DNA from: an uncultured Bacteroides sp.
GTDB taxonomy: Bacteria > Bacteroidota > Bacteroidia > Bacteroidales > Bacteroidaceae
NCBI GenBank assembly: GCA_905203765.1
Contig: CAJKXC010000004.1
Coordinates: 1-64,000 of the forward strand
DNA length: 64,000 nucleotides
Direction: 5' to 3'
Of the stretch, positions 26,550-35,700 are shown in pieces. Positions within the stretch are counted from its first letter, which is position 1. Each line of letters begins with the position of its first letter. The notes below the pieces were generated by a model. It was not told where the DNA came from and did no database searches. It worked only from the letters and a program-made list of their open reading frames with translations. The position numbers and the translations under genes are program-made.

Positions 26550-28541
26550 TTACAGTGGAACGTATTCTACGAATGCTTCCATTGCTTCATAAGATGCGAG
26601 GCCCAGGTTATCATACAGTGCAGCCGTACCACGGTTGCGGTCTTCACTGCGTTGCCAGAACAGACGTTCGTCGTTGCCCAGGAACGGGGCGCTTTCCATC
26701 TGTGACTGGTGTTTCAGGATAGAATTGCGTTTGGCGCGCAATTCTTCCGGGCTGATAGGCACAGCCATTTCGATATTCTCGATTTCCCATTCGGCCCATG
26801 CGCCGCGATACATCCAGATGCGGCACTCTTTCAGCCATTTGGCTCCTTCTTCTTTCTCCAGGTCGACGGCGGCAAATACGGCATCCGTACAAACGCGGTG
26901 CGTGCCGTGCGGGTCGGCGAGGTCACCAGCTACGAATATCTGGTGAGGCTTCACTTCGCGCAGCAGGTTGCGTACAATTTCCACGTCTGCTTCGCTGATA
27001 GGATTCTTCTGAATCTTACCGGTTTCGTAGAACGGCAGGTCGAGGAAGTGTACATGATCCAGCGGGATGTTATTATATGTGCAGGCAGTGCGTGCTTCAC
27101 CGCGACGAATCAGACCTTTGATGGTCAGGATGTCGCGCGTATCCATATCACCGTCTTTCTTTTCTTTCAGGTACTTGCGGATTTCGGTGTACTTGTCATT
27201 GATAACCTGGTCTTCGCTGTTGTTGAAGATTTGGTTGAATCCGTTGATGAAGTGCATGAAGCGTGTTACTTCTTCATCACCTACGGCGATGTTACCCGAA
27301 GTTTCGTAAGCTACATGTACATCGTGCTTCTGCTCTACCAGGCGGCGGATGGTGCCACCCATCGAGATAACGTCGTCATCGGGATGCGGGGAGAATACCA
27401 CGATGCGCTTCGGATACGGTTTGGCGCGTTCGGGACGATAGGTATCGTCTGCGTTCGGTTTACCGCCCGGCCAGCCGGTAATGGTATGTTGCAGGTCGTT
27501 GAATATCTTGATATTCACGTTGTAGGCCGAGCCGAACAATGCCAGCAATTCACTCAGACCGTTTTCGTTGTAGTCCTTGTTGGTCAGCTTCAAGATGGGT
27601 TTCCCGGTGAGTTGGCACAGCCATACAATAGCGCTGCGAATCAGTTTGTCGTTCCATTCGCAGGAAGTCACCAGCCAGGGGCGTTGGATACGCGTCAGGT
27701 TGGCGGCGGCAGACAGGTCGATGGCGACGTGTGCATTGTTGTGCGTCTGCAGGTAAGATGCCGGGATGGTATCGGTAACGGGACCTTCCACACATTGTCT
27801 TACCATGTGGGCCTTTTCCTCACCCCATGCCATCAGGTACACCTTCTTGGCAGCAAGGATGGTAGAGACACCCATTGTGATGGAGCTGATAGGAGTATTT
27901 TCAATGGTGCCGAACATCTTGGATGCTTCGTTGCGTGAGTCGTTGTCCAGCAAAATCAGGCGGGTAGTGGAGTTGAGGCGTGAACCCGGTTCGTTGAAAC
28001 CGATGTTACCTACACGGCCGATGCCTATCAGGGCGGCATCCAGTCCGCCGAAACTCTCGATGCGTTGCTCGTACAAACGGCAATATTCGAAGATGGTATC
28101 TTTGGCAATCGTACTGTCCGGGCTGAAGATATTCTGCTTGTCGATATCCACATGGTCGAGCAACATCTCCTTCAGGGCGTTGAGGTTGCTGTTGACAGCA
28201 TCCGGCGTCAGGGGATAGTATTCGTAGAGATTGAACACGATTACGTTGCGGAAACTCAGACCTTCTTCCTTGTGCATACGGATAAGAGCCGAGTACACGT
28301 TGCGGGGAGAATTACCGCCTGCCAATGCCAATACACAGAAACGTCCGGCCTTTTGTTTGTCGCGGATCAGCTGTGCAATGTCCAGGGCAACCTGGTTGGC
28401 ACCTTCTTCGGCAGACTCGTAGATGTCTGTCGGGATTTTTTCCAGTCGGGTCAATACCGACCGTTCAAATGCATTCTCAGGTCTATAGTACCTGGGGGAG
28501 ACTCTGTTGAGAGTGATTTGAGAGCTTAAATTGGTTTTCAT
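26550..28541 (-). CDS. NagB-like / LmbE (PIG-L) fusion with degenerate deaminase site
   Basis: This 663-residue cytoplasmic protein is of the type usually labelled glucosamine-6-phosphate deaminase. Residues about 35-285 have the NagB fold, including GEEKAHMVRQCVEGPVTDTIPASYLQ. Key NagB residues are changed: the NMDEYVGL base Asp is Tyr106 (FNLYEYYPL), and the D-x-H of NDGHIAFNEPGS is Val177 and Asn179 (GRVGNIGFNEPGS); Glu184 remains. The C-terminal domain (about 378-640) is a PIG-L/LmbE deacetylase with an intact zinc motif PHPDDD (385-390) and DPHGTHR. Deacetylase activity on a GlcNAc-type substrate is plausible; deamination is doubtful. The start was set at MKTNLSS, because an upstream ATG lies before the promoter. 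Confidence 0.88.
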   Translation of the reverse strand: MKTNLSSQITLNRVSPRYYRPENAFERSVLTRLEKIPTDIYESAEEGANQVALDIAQLIRDKQKAGRFCVLALAGGNSPRNVYSALIRMHKEEGLSFRNVIVFNLYEYYPLTPDAVNSNLNALKEMLLDHVDIDKQNIFSPDSTIAKDTIFEYCRLYEQRIESFGGLDAALIGIGRVGNIGFNEPGSRLNSTTRLILLDNDSRNEASKMFGTIENTPISSITMGVSTILAAKKVYLMAWGEEKAHMVRQCVEGPVTDTIPASYLQTHNNAHVAIDLSAAANLTRIQRPWLVTSCEWNDKLIRSAIVWLCQLTGKPILKLTNKDYNENGLSELLALFGSAYNVNIKIFNDLQHTITGWPGGKPNADDTYRPERAKPYPKRIVVFSPHPDDDVISMGGTIRRLVEQKHDVHVAYETSGNIAVGDEEVTRFMHFINGFNQIFNNSEDQVINDKYTEIRKYLKEKKDGDMDTRDILTIKGLIRRGEARTACTYNNIPLDHVHFLDLPFYETGKIQKNPISEADVEIVRNLLREVKPHQIFVAGDLADPHGTHRVCTDAVFAAVDLEKEEGAKWLKECRIWMYRGAWAEWEIENIEMAVPISPEELRAKRNSILKHQSQMESAPFLGNDERLFWQRSEDRNRGTAALYDNLGLASYEAMEAFVEYVPL

Positions 28542-28595
28542 AAGATATGTATTAATAATAAATTGATTAAAACAATTGCTGTTTCTTAGAGACAA

Positions 28596-28603
28596 CAAAG
28601 ATA
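28596..28603 (-). promoter_or_regulatory. -7 promoter box for the NagB-LmbE gene
   Basis: On the minus strand TATCTTTG, a full match, lies 54 bp before the chosen start. The longer reading frame begins within 10 bp of this box, which supports the shorter start. Confidence 0.58.
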
Positions 28604-28680
28604 CAAAAAACAATGTTCGGTCATATCTTGTTGAGGATAATTTTAATAGATATTACCAGGGAATGAAACAAACTATTCGT

Positions 28681-28688
28681 TATCTTTG
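28681..28688 (+). promoter_or_regulatory. -7 promoter box for the SIMPL-domain gene
   Basis: TATCTTTG, a full TAnnTTTG match, lies 38 bp before the ATG. Confidence 0.58.
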
Positions 28689-28726
28689 TTCTATCTCTAA
28701 ACTACTAACTAAAAAACAGTACGCGT

Positions 28727-29428
28727 ATGAAGAACTGGAGAATAGAAGCAATCATTATTTCCATCGGCATCATCATGCTGGGGGTGATGATAAGGAATGG
28801 TATCAACGACTTTAAAGACAAAGATCGTATTGTGAGTGTAAAGGGTCTGGCAGAGATGGAAGTACCTGCCGATAAGGTAATCTGGCCATTGGTCTACAAG
28901 GATATCGGCAACGATCCTGCCTTGCTGTATGCCAATATGGAGCAGAAGAATAAAGCTATCGTAAACTTTCTGGAGCAGAACGGCATTGCGAAAGAGGAAA
29001 TCAGTATCGTGCCCCCCGAGGTCATCGACATGCAGGCCGAACGCTATGGAAGCCGGGATATACCATATCGTTACAATGCCACTTCCGTAATCACGGTTAC
29101 TTCGAAAAATGTGGATAAAGTGCGGAAGCTGATGTCCGAGCAAGCCGAGCTCCTGAAGCAGGGCATTGCCATCACCGGCGGTGACTACAAGTATAATGTG
29201 TCTTACGAGTTCACCGGACTGAACAGCATTAAGCCGCAAATGATAGAGGAAGCCACGAAGAACGCCCGTGCTGCCGCCGAGAAGTTTGCAAAAGACTCCG
29301 ACAGCAGTCTGGGGAAGATAAGGAACGCCTCGCAAGGGCAGTTCTCCATCTCCGACCGCGACGCCAATACTCCTTATATAAAGAGTGTGCGCGTAGTGAC
29401 TACCGTAAATTACTATCTGAAGAAATAG
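28727..29428 (+). CDS. SIMPL (DUF541) domain protein
   Basis: This 233-residue protein has an N-terminal membrane anchor or signal (about 6-24: IEAIIISIGIIMLGVMI) followed by a SIMPL domain. VSVKGLAEMEVPADKVIWPLVY opens the domain, and GDYKYNVSYEFTGLNSIKPQMIEEATKNARAAAEKFAKD is its typical second half. SIMPL proteins are periplasmic and linked to oxidative or envelope stress, but no reaction is known. The last 29 bases overlap the 3' end of the convergent nitrilase gene. Confidence 0.85.
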   Translation: MKNWRIEAIIISIGIIMLGVMIRNGINDFKDKDRIVSVKGLAEMEVPADKVIWPLVYKDIGNDPALLYANMEQKNKAIVNFLEQNGIAKEEISIVPPEVIDMQAERYGSRDIPYRYNATSVITVTSKNVDKVRKLMSEQAELLKQGIAITGGDYKYNVSYEFTGLNSIKPQMIEEATKNARAAAEKFAKDSDSSLGKIRNASQGQFSISDRDANTPYIKSVRVVTTVNYYLKK

Positions 29429-30245
29429 TGAAGCGGTCCGCATCTTTCCATGCGGGGAACTTCTGCCTGAAATCCGATAAAGCAGTGAGGTCGAGCGTTG
29501 CCGTGGCAGCGCTCTCTTCATTGTCGGGCACGGCAGCCAGCAGTTCGCCTTTGGGGGAGTAGATGACGCTGCCACCGCTGTGGGGCAGGCGATGACCGTC
29601 TGTGCCGACGCGGTTGACGCCGCAGACGTAGCAGATGTTCTCCAAAGCGCGGGCTTGCAGCAATACATCCCATACCTTGCGGCGGACATGGGGCCAGTTG
29701 GCAACGTATATCAGCAGGTCGTATTCATTGTCCACATTGCGACTCCACACCGGGAAGCGCAGGTCGTAGCAGACAAGCAGCAGGATGTTCCAGCCGCGGT
29801 AACGGATTATGGGACGCCGGTTGCCGGAAGTGAAATGCTCCGCTTCTTGCCCCATGCGGAAGAGGTGGCGCTTGTCGTAATAATAAGCATCACCCTCGGG
29901 AGTCAGGAAGAAAGCGCGGTTGTAATGGGCGTCGCCTGAAGCCGCCGCCCCGCACGTCCCGGAAGAAGAGGCTTCACGCTCAGGAACAGTTGCCCCGCAC
30001 GCAATATAGCTGCCTGCAATCGCCACTTGAAATTCCTGCGCCCAGCCTCGCAGCGTCGTAATCGTCTCCCCCGTTACAGGTTCCGCCAGACGTTCCGTAT
30101 CCATGCTGAAGCCGGTAGAGAAGGTCTCTGGCAAGACAACAATCTCCGTTGTTCCGCGAAGCGCTTGAAGCCTTTCGCGGAGACGACGGAGATTTTCTTG
30201 TTTGTTTTCCCAGACAATGTCTGTTTGCAGAATACTGATGCGCAT
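29400..30245 (-). CDS. Omega-amidase-like carbon-nitrogen hydrolase (YafV/Nit2 type)
   Basis: This 281-residue nitrilase-superfamily enzyme has the Glu-Lys-Cys triad visible as Glu40 (VVLPETF), Lys125 (YDKRHLF) and Cys159 (LLVCYDLRFPVW). Close relatives hydrolyse alpha-keto-glutaramate or alpha-keto-succinamate, by-products of transamination, so amide repair or methionine salvage is likely. A Ser/Ala/Gly-rich stretch at about 89-107 (EREASSSGTCGAA...) interrupts the usual strand-turn-strand region and looks like an insertion. It overlaps the SIMPL gene tail to tail. An 8-bp repeat array lies just upstream. Confidence 0.87.
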   Translation of the reverse strand: MRISILQTDIVWENKQENLRRLRERLQALRGTTEIVVLPETFSTGFSMDTERLAEPVTGETITTLRGWAQEFQVAIAGSYIACGATVPEREASSSGTCGAAASGDAHYNRAFFLTPEGDAYYYDKRHLFRMGQEAEHFTSGNRRPIIRYRGWNILLLVCYDLRFPVWSRNVDNEYDLLIYVANWPHVRRKVWDVLLQARALENICYVCGVNRVGTDGHRLPHSGGSVIYSPKGELLAAVPDNEESAATATLDLTALSDFRQKFPAWKDADRFTISSDSNLR

Positions 30246-30248
30246 ATC

Positions 30249-30280
30249 ACCTTATCACATTACCACCTTACCACCTTATC
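30249..30280. repeat. Four tandem 8-bp units
   Basis: The units ACCTTATC, ACATTACC, ACCTTACC and ACCTTATC follow without gaps in the 33-bp space between the nitrilase start and the stop of the acyltransferase-like gene. The unit length equals that of the array at 20975-21091, but the sequence is unrelated. Confidence 0.75.
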
Positions 30281-30833
30281 AAACTTCTCCCAAGTCAAAG
30301 TTCTTGGGGTTCTTCCCTCTGAAGTCCTTGTAGTATAGCTTTATCTCGTGCATATTTTTTGCCATGTCTCCGGTGGGCATAATGGCTTTGGTGCACGAAA
30401 TAGTCTTCGAGGGATAGTCTATGCCGACGAGCACGATGGGCACTTGCGCCTTGAGGGCGATGTAGTAGAAGCCTTTCTTCCAGTTGGGGTTCGCCTTGCG
30501 GGTTCCTTCGGGGGTGATGGCGAGGTGGAAGTGCTTGCTGTTTGCAAACCTCTCCGCCATCTGGTCTACCAGCGACGACTTGCGCCCGCGGTTTACGGGG
30601 ATGCCACCCACTGCCTTGAATATCAGTCCCAGGGGGAAGAAGAACCATTCCTTCTTCATCATGAAGCTGGTCTTGCGCCCTATGGCGCCATAGTATAACT
30701 TGCCGATGAAGAGGTCCCAGTTGGAAGTGTGTGGGGCGGCGCAAACTATGCACTTGTCATAGTTTTCCACGGTTACATTCGTCTTCCAGCCCAGCAGGCG
30801 GTAGTAAATGAAACTATAAAGAGCTTTCTTCAT
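30279..30833 (-). CDS. Short PlsC-like acyltransferase
   Basis: This 184-residue protein of the lysophospholipid acyltransferase family is shorter than canonical PlsC and lacks the long N-terminal hydrophobic region. HX4D is present as HTSNWD (His35, Asp40) and the second block as TPEGTR (108-113). A KEWFFFPLGLIFKAVGGIPVNR segment matches the membrane-facing helix of the family. Acceptor and acyl donor are unknown; it may acylate a lipid other than phosphatidate. It begins 1 bp after the upstream 89-residue gene ends and precedes the nitrilase gene, so a three-gene transcript is likely. Confidence 0.82.
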   Translation of the reverse strand: MKKALYSFIYYRLLGWKTNVTVENYDKCIVCAAPHTSNWDLFIGKLYYGAIGRKTSFMMKKEWFFFPLGLIFKAVGGIPVNRGRKSSLVDQMAERFANSKHFHLAITPEGTRKANPNWKKGFYYIALKAQVPIVLVGIDYPSKTISCTKAIMPTGDMAKNMHEIKLYYKDFRGKNPKNFDLGEV

Positions 30834-30834
30834 T

Positions 30835-31104
30835 TCACTTCAGGTTGCCCATTGCGTCAACAATTTCGTCTACTTTCGCGTTGAAGTCAGTCATGAACTT
30901 CTTGTAGAAACCTTTTACATTGCCCGGCTCTGTGTGACTGATGCGGCTGATAAATTCATCTTGCATCTTCAGAATCTCGCCCATCAGCTCGTCCGCCTTC
31001 TGTTTATCGGTTCCGGGGACATAGAGGCTGTGCACCAGGCACTCGGTGAACAGTTCGCCTGCGATATAGTTGATGTTCTTCTTCAGTTCTTTTCTACTTG
31101 CCAT
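30835..31104 (-). CDS. 89-residue helical protein of unknown function
   Basis: This 89-residue all-alpha, charged cytoplasmic protein was not recognised. It begins MASRKELKKNINYIAGELFTEC and continues with long amphipathic helices. It is the first gene of an apparent operon with the short acyltransferase and the nitrilase. A near-consensus -7 box (TATCTTTA on the minus strand, about 31145-31152) lies 40 bp upstream. No function is proposed. Confidence 0.7.
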   Translation of the reverse strand: MASRKELKKNINYIAGELFTECLVHSLYVPGTDKQKADELMGEILKMQDEFISRISHTEPGNVKGFYKKFMTDFNAKVDEIVDAMGNLK

Positions 31105-31215
31105 AATCTTTACTTTTTTAGTGAGTCATTTGAGTTAACTTCGGTAAAGATACTGCTTTTCTTTGTTACCGTATAAGAAAAGGGGTATTTTATGTGTTTT
31201 TAATGAGGGGACGGG

Positions 31216-31315
31216 TGTGGAATTGTTCCACAGATTGTGGACGCGTTCTACAGGCAGAGGCGGTTGGCGGGGTGGGGTATGGTGCATCAGTGGGACTAAA
31301 AGGCCGCTGATGCAC
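31216..31315. repeat. Dyad repeats and hairpin upstream of the RND operon
   Basis: Two units with 20-bp period, TGTGGAATTGTTCCACA and TGTGGACGCGTTCTACA, each have dyad symmetry; the first is a perfect 7-bp-arm palindrome. They are followed at 31282-31315 by a hairpin with 9-bp arms GTGCATCAG / CTGATGCAC. No gene is seen in this 295-bp region between the divergent 89-residue gene and the efflux operon. Regulator binding is possible. Confidence 0.55.
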
Positions 31316-31399
31316 AGTGGATTATGCAAAAGGCGGGCACTGCTTCAACCTCTTTGGCATCTCATTTGTTATCTATGGGTAGAAACAGGGTTAAATTTA

Positions 31400-32722
31400 A
31401 TGAAACGAACAAGCATGAAACGATTATCACTAAAGAGTGTATGGAAGCCGGGCAAGGGAGAATGGAAACCGAGCCGTAAAAGGCTGCTGATAATAGCGGT
31501 ATGCCTGGTGGCGGTGCTGGCAGGCTATCTTATCCTGACCTGGCCCAAGAAGGTACAGCCCGAAGCCCCTACCGTCATTGTGGAACCTGCCGCCAAAGGC
31601 GATGTGGAGATATATGGCGAGTATGTGGGCCGCATCCGTGCCCAGCAGTTTGTTGAGGTACGTGCGCGTGTAGAAGGCTATTTGGAGAATATGCTTTTTG
31701 CCGAAGGAAAGTACGTGACGAAGAACCAGGTACTTTTTGTCATCAACCAGGACCAATACCGGGCAAAAGCCGACAAAGCCCGTGCGCAACTGAAGAAGGA
31801 CGAGGCGCAGGCGTTGAAGGCGAAACGCGACCTCGAACGTATCCGTCCCCTCTACGCGCAGAATGCCGCCAGCCAGCTCGACCTGGACAATGCCCAGGCA
31901 GCCTACGAAACCGCTGAGGCTTCGGTAGCAATGAGCCAAGCCGACCTCGACCAGGCGGAACTGGAATTAGGCTACACCCTGGTGCGCTCCCCGCTATCGG
32001 GACACATCAGTGAGCGAAACGTGGACTTGGGTACTCTGGTGGGCCCCGGCGCCAAATCTTTGCTCGCCACGGTGGTAAAGAGCGACACCGTACTGGTGGA
32101 CTTCAATATGACTGCCCTTGACTACCTAAAGAGTAAGGAGCGCAACATCGACATCGGCCGCCAAGACTCCAGCCGTTCCTGGCAACCCAATATAACCATT
32201 ACGTTGGCAGACAACACAGTATATCCCTTTAAAGGCTACGTAGACTTTGCCGAACCGCAGGTAGACCCGCAAACCGGTACCTTCTCGGTGCGCGCCGAGA
32301 TGCCGAACCCGAACAGTGTGCTGCTGCCCGGACAGTTTACGAAAGTGAAGCTGCTGCTCGATGTGCGCGAAGACGCCATAGCCATCCCGCAGAAAGCGGT
32401 AACCATTGAAAAGGGCGGTGCCTACGCCTTTGTGATGCGTCGCGACTCCACCGTCGAGAAGCGTTTCATCGAGCTGGGCCCTGAGTTTGGCAACAACTGG
32501 GTGGTAGAGCGCGGATTAGCCACCGGCGAACAAGTGGTGACGGAAGGTTACCACAAACTGACCCCCGGCATGAAGGTACGCGCCCAAGCTGCCGTTCCTA
32601 AAGAAGAGGAAGACCAAAAGGCCGACTCCCTGAACAAGCAGGTCACTGCCGGCAACAAGCAGACCGCTGCCGGAAGCAAGCCGGCCGCCAACACCCCCAA
32701 GGATAACCCCTCAAAGCCGTAA
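31400..32722 (+). CDS. RND efflux periplasmic adaptor (AcrA/MexA family)
   Basis: This 440-residue membrane-fusion protein links the inner-membrane RND pump to the TolC-like channel. A basic N-terminus precedes a single membrane anchor (about 28-46), and there is no lipobox. A lipoyl/barrel-sandwich half, a coiled-coil hairpin (about 130-200, ARAQLKKDEAQALKAKRDLERIRPLYAQNAASQLDLDNAQ), the second lipoyl half and a beta-barrel domain follow. The C-terminal 40 residues are Lys/Thr/Pro-rich. The start was chosen at MKRTSMKRL; Met6 is an alternative, and the longer open frame upstream crosses the repeats. The pump gene follows after 4 bp. Confidence 0.9.
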   Translation: MKRTSMKRLSLKSVWKPGKGEWKPSRKRLLIIAVCLVAVLAGYLILTWPKKVQPEAPTVIVEPAAKGDVEIYGEYVGRIRAQQFVEVRARVEGYLENMLFAEGKYVTKNQVLFVINQDQYRAKADKARAQLKKDEAQALKAKRDLERIRPLYAQNAASQLDLDNAQAAYETAEASVAMSQADLDQAELELGYTLVRSPLSGHISERNVDLGTLVGPGAKSLLATVVKSDTVLVDFNMTALDYLKSKERNIDIGRQDSSRSWQPNITITLADNTVYPFKGYVDFAEPQVDPQTGTFSVRAEMPNPNSVLLPGQFTKVKLLLDVREDAIAIPQKAVTIEKGGAYAFVMRRDSTVEKRFIELGPEFGNNWVVERGLATGEQVVTEGYHKLTPGMKVRAQAAVPKEEEDQKADSLNKQVTAGNKQTAAGSKPAANTPKDNPSKP

Positions 32723-32726
32723 CATC

Positions 32727-35700
32727 ATGAAAGTAACTTTCTTCATAGACCGCCCGGTATTCTCGGCGGTGATATCGATTGTCATTGTGATAGTCGGCAT
32801 CATCGGCCTGACCATGCTGCCGGTGGACCAATACCCGCAGATAACGCCCCCCGTGGTGAAAATCAGCGCCTCTTATCCGGGAGCCAGTGCACTGACCGTG
32901 TCGCAGGCGGTGGCAACCCCCATCGAACAAGAGATAAACGGCACTCCCGGCATGCTCTACATGGAGTCCAACAGTTCCAATTCCGGCGGCTTCTCCGCCA
33001 CCGTCACCTTCGACGTCTCCGCCGACCCCGACCTTGCCGCCGTAGAGATACAGAACCGCGTGAAGCTGGCCGAGAGTCGCCTCCCCGCCGAAGTCATCCA
33101 GAACGGCATCTCGGTAGAGAAGCAAGCCCCCAGCCAGCTGATGACGCTCTGCCTCACCAGCAGTGACCCCAAGTTCGATGAAATCTATCTGAGCAACTTT
33201 GCCACCATCAACGTGCTCGACCTGCTGCGCCGCATCCCCGGCGTGGGCCGCGTCTCCAACATCGGCAGCCGCTACTACGCCATGCAGATATGGGCACTGC
33301 CGGACAAGCTCGCCAACTTCGGCCTCACCGTGCAGGACTTGCAGAATGCACTGAAAGACCAGAACCGCGAGTCCGCCGCCGGCGTCCTGGGGCAGCAGCC
33401 GGTGAAGGGACTGGACATCACCATCCCCATCACCACCCAGGGGCGCTTGAGCTCCGTAGGCCAGTTCGAGGACATTGTAGTCCGCGCCAACGCCAACGGC
33501 TCCATTATCCGCCTGCGCGATGTCGCCCGCGTCTCCCTCGAAGCCTCTTCCTACAGTACGGAGAGCGGCATCAACGGTGAGAACGCCGCCGTGCTGGGCA
33601 TCTACATGCTGCCCGGCGCCAATGCGATGGAAGTGGCAAAGAACGTAAAGGAAGCCATGAAGGAAATCAGTGCCAACTTCCCCGAAGGTATGAGCTACGA
33701 GATACCCTTCGATATGACGACCTACATCTCCGAGTCTATCCACGAGGTATACAAGACCTTGTTCGAAGCATTGATATTAGTTGTGTTAGTCGTGTTTCTT
33801 TCCTTGCAAAGTTGGCGTGCGACGCTGATACCGATTGTCGCGGTGCCGATTTCCCTGGTCGGTACCTTTGGTTTCATGCTTATCTTCGGATTCTCGCTGA
33901 ACATGCTGACTTTGCTTGGTTTGATTCTCGCCATCGGCATCGTGGTAGACGATGCCATCGTAGTGGTGGAGAATGTGGAGCACCTGATGCAGATCGAAAA
34001 ACTCAGCCCCTACGAGGCGACGAAGAAAGCCATGAACGGGCTTGCCGGTGCACTGATAGCCACCTCGCTGGTGCTTTGCGCGGTGTTCGTGCCGGTAAGT
34101 TTCCTGAGCGGGATTACCGGACAGTTGTACCGCCAGTTCACCATCACGATTGCCGTCTCCGTACTGCTTTCCACCGTGGTGGCACTGACACTCAGTCCTG
34201 TGATGTGCTCGCTCATCCTGCGCCCCGACAGCGGCAAGCGGAAGAACATCGTCTTCCGCCGCATTAACCACTGGCTGGCGCTGGGCAACCACCGCTACAT
34301 AGGCGTTATCAGCCGCGTCATCAAGAACCCCCGCAGACTGATGGCGGCGTTCGGGATGGTGATTGTCGCCATCTTTATCATCCACCGCCTGGTGCCCACC
34401 AGCTTCCTGCCTGCCGAGGACCAGGGCTACTTCAAAATAGAACTCGAATTGCCCGAAGGCGCCACGCTGGAACGCACCCGCGCCGTAACCGACCGCGCCG
34501 TCCGCTACCTGGAGCAGAACCCCTACGTGGCTTACGTGCAGAACGTTACGGGCAGCAGCCCCCGTGTAGGCAGCAGCCAGTCGCGCAGCGAACTCACCGT
34601 GATACTAAAGCCGTGGGACGACCGCAAGGCCATTTCCATCGACCGCATTATGGAGCGCGTGGAGCGCGACCTCAAGGAATACCCCGAATGCCGGGTCTAC
34701 CTCTCCACGCCCCCCGTCATTCCCGGACTGGGCACCTCGGGCGGCTTCGAGATGCAACTCGAAGCACGTGGCGACGCCACCTTCGACGACCTGGTGCAGG
34801 CTGCCGACACCCTTATGCTCTACGCCCAGCGCCACAAGCAGCTGACGGGCCTTTCGTCCTCGCTGCAATCGGAGATACCGCAACTGTACTTCGACGTCGA
34901 CCGCGACAAGGTGAAGATGCTCGGCGTCCCCCTTGCCGACGTATTCTCTACGATGAAGGCCTACACCGGCTCCGTCTACGTGAACGACTTCAACATGTTC
35001 AACCGCATCTATAAGGTGTACATCCAGGCGGAAGCCCCCTACCGCGAGCACAAGGACAACATCAACCTCTTCTTCGTCAAAGCCAAAGACGGTGCGATGG
35101 TTCCCCTCACCTCGCTGGGCAACGCCACCTACACCACCGGGCCGGGCAGCATCAAGCGTTTCAATATGTTCACCACCGCCGTCATCCGCGGTTCGGCCGC
35201 CCAGGGATACAGTTCCGGTCAGGCGATGGAGATTATGGAGCAGATAGCCCGCGACCACCTGCCGGACAACATCGGAGTGGAATGGAGCGGCCTTTCTTAT
35301 CAGGAGAAGAAGGCAGGCGGGCAGACGGGACTGGTGCTGACACTGGTATTCCTCTTTGTGTTCCTGTTCCTGGCGGCGCAGTACGAAAGCTGGACGGTGC
35401 CCATCGCCGTACTGCTGTCCCTGCCCGTCGCCGCGCTGGGCGCCTACCTGGGCGTAGTCATCTGCGGGCTGGAGAACGACATCTATTTCCAGATAGGCCT
35501 GGTAATGCTGGTGGGACTCGCCGCGAAGAACGCCATCCTTATCGTAGAGTTTGCCAAAGTGCAGGTCGATGCAGGGGCAGACCTGGTGCAGAGCGCTATC
35601 CATGCGGCACAGCTCCGCTTCCGCCCCATCCTGATGACGTCCCTTGCCTTCGTGCTGGGCATGCTGCCGATGGTGCTTGCCAGCGGGCCGGGTTCGGCAA

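Noticed and set aside
31163..31399. N-terminal extension of the RND adaptor by 79 residues
   Set aside because: The extension crosses the dyad repeats and hairpin, encodes no signal or domain, and the chosen start gives a normal anchor helix.
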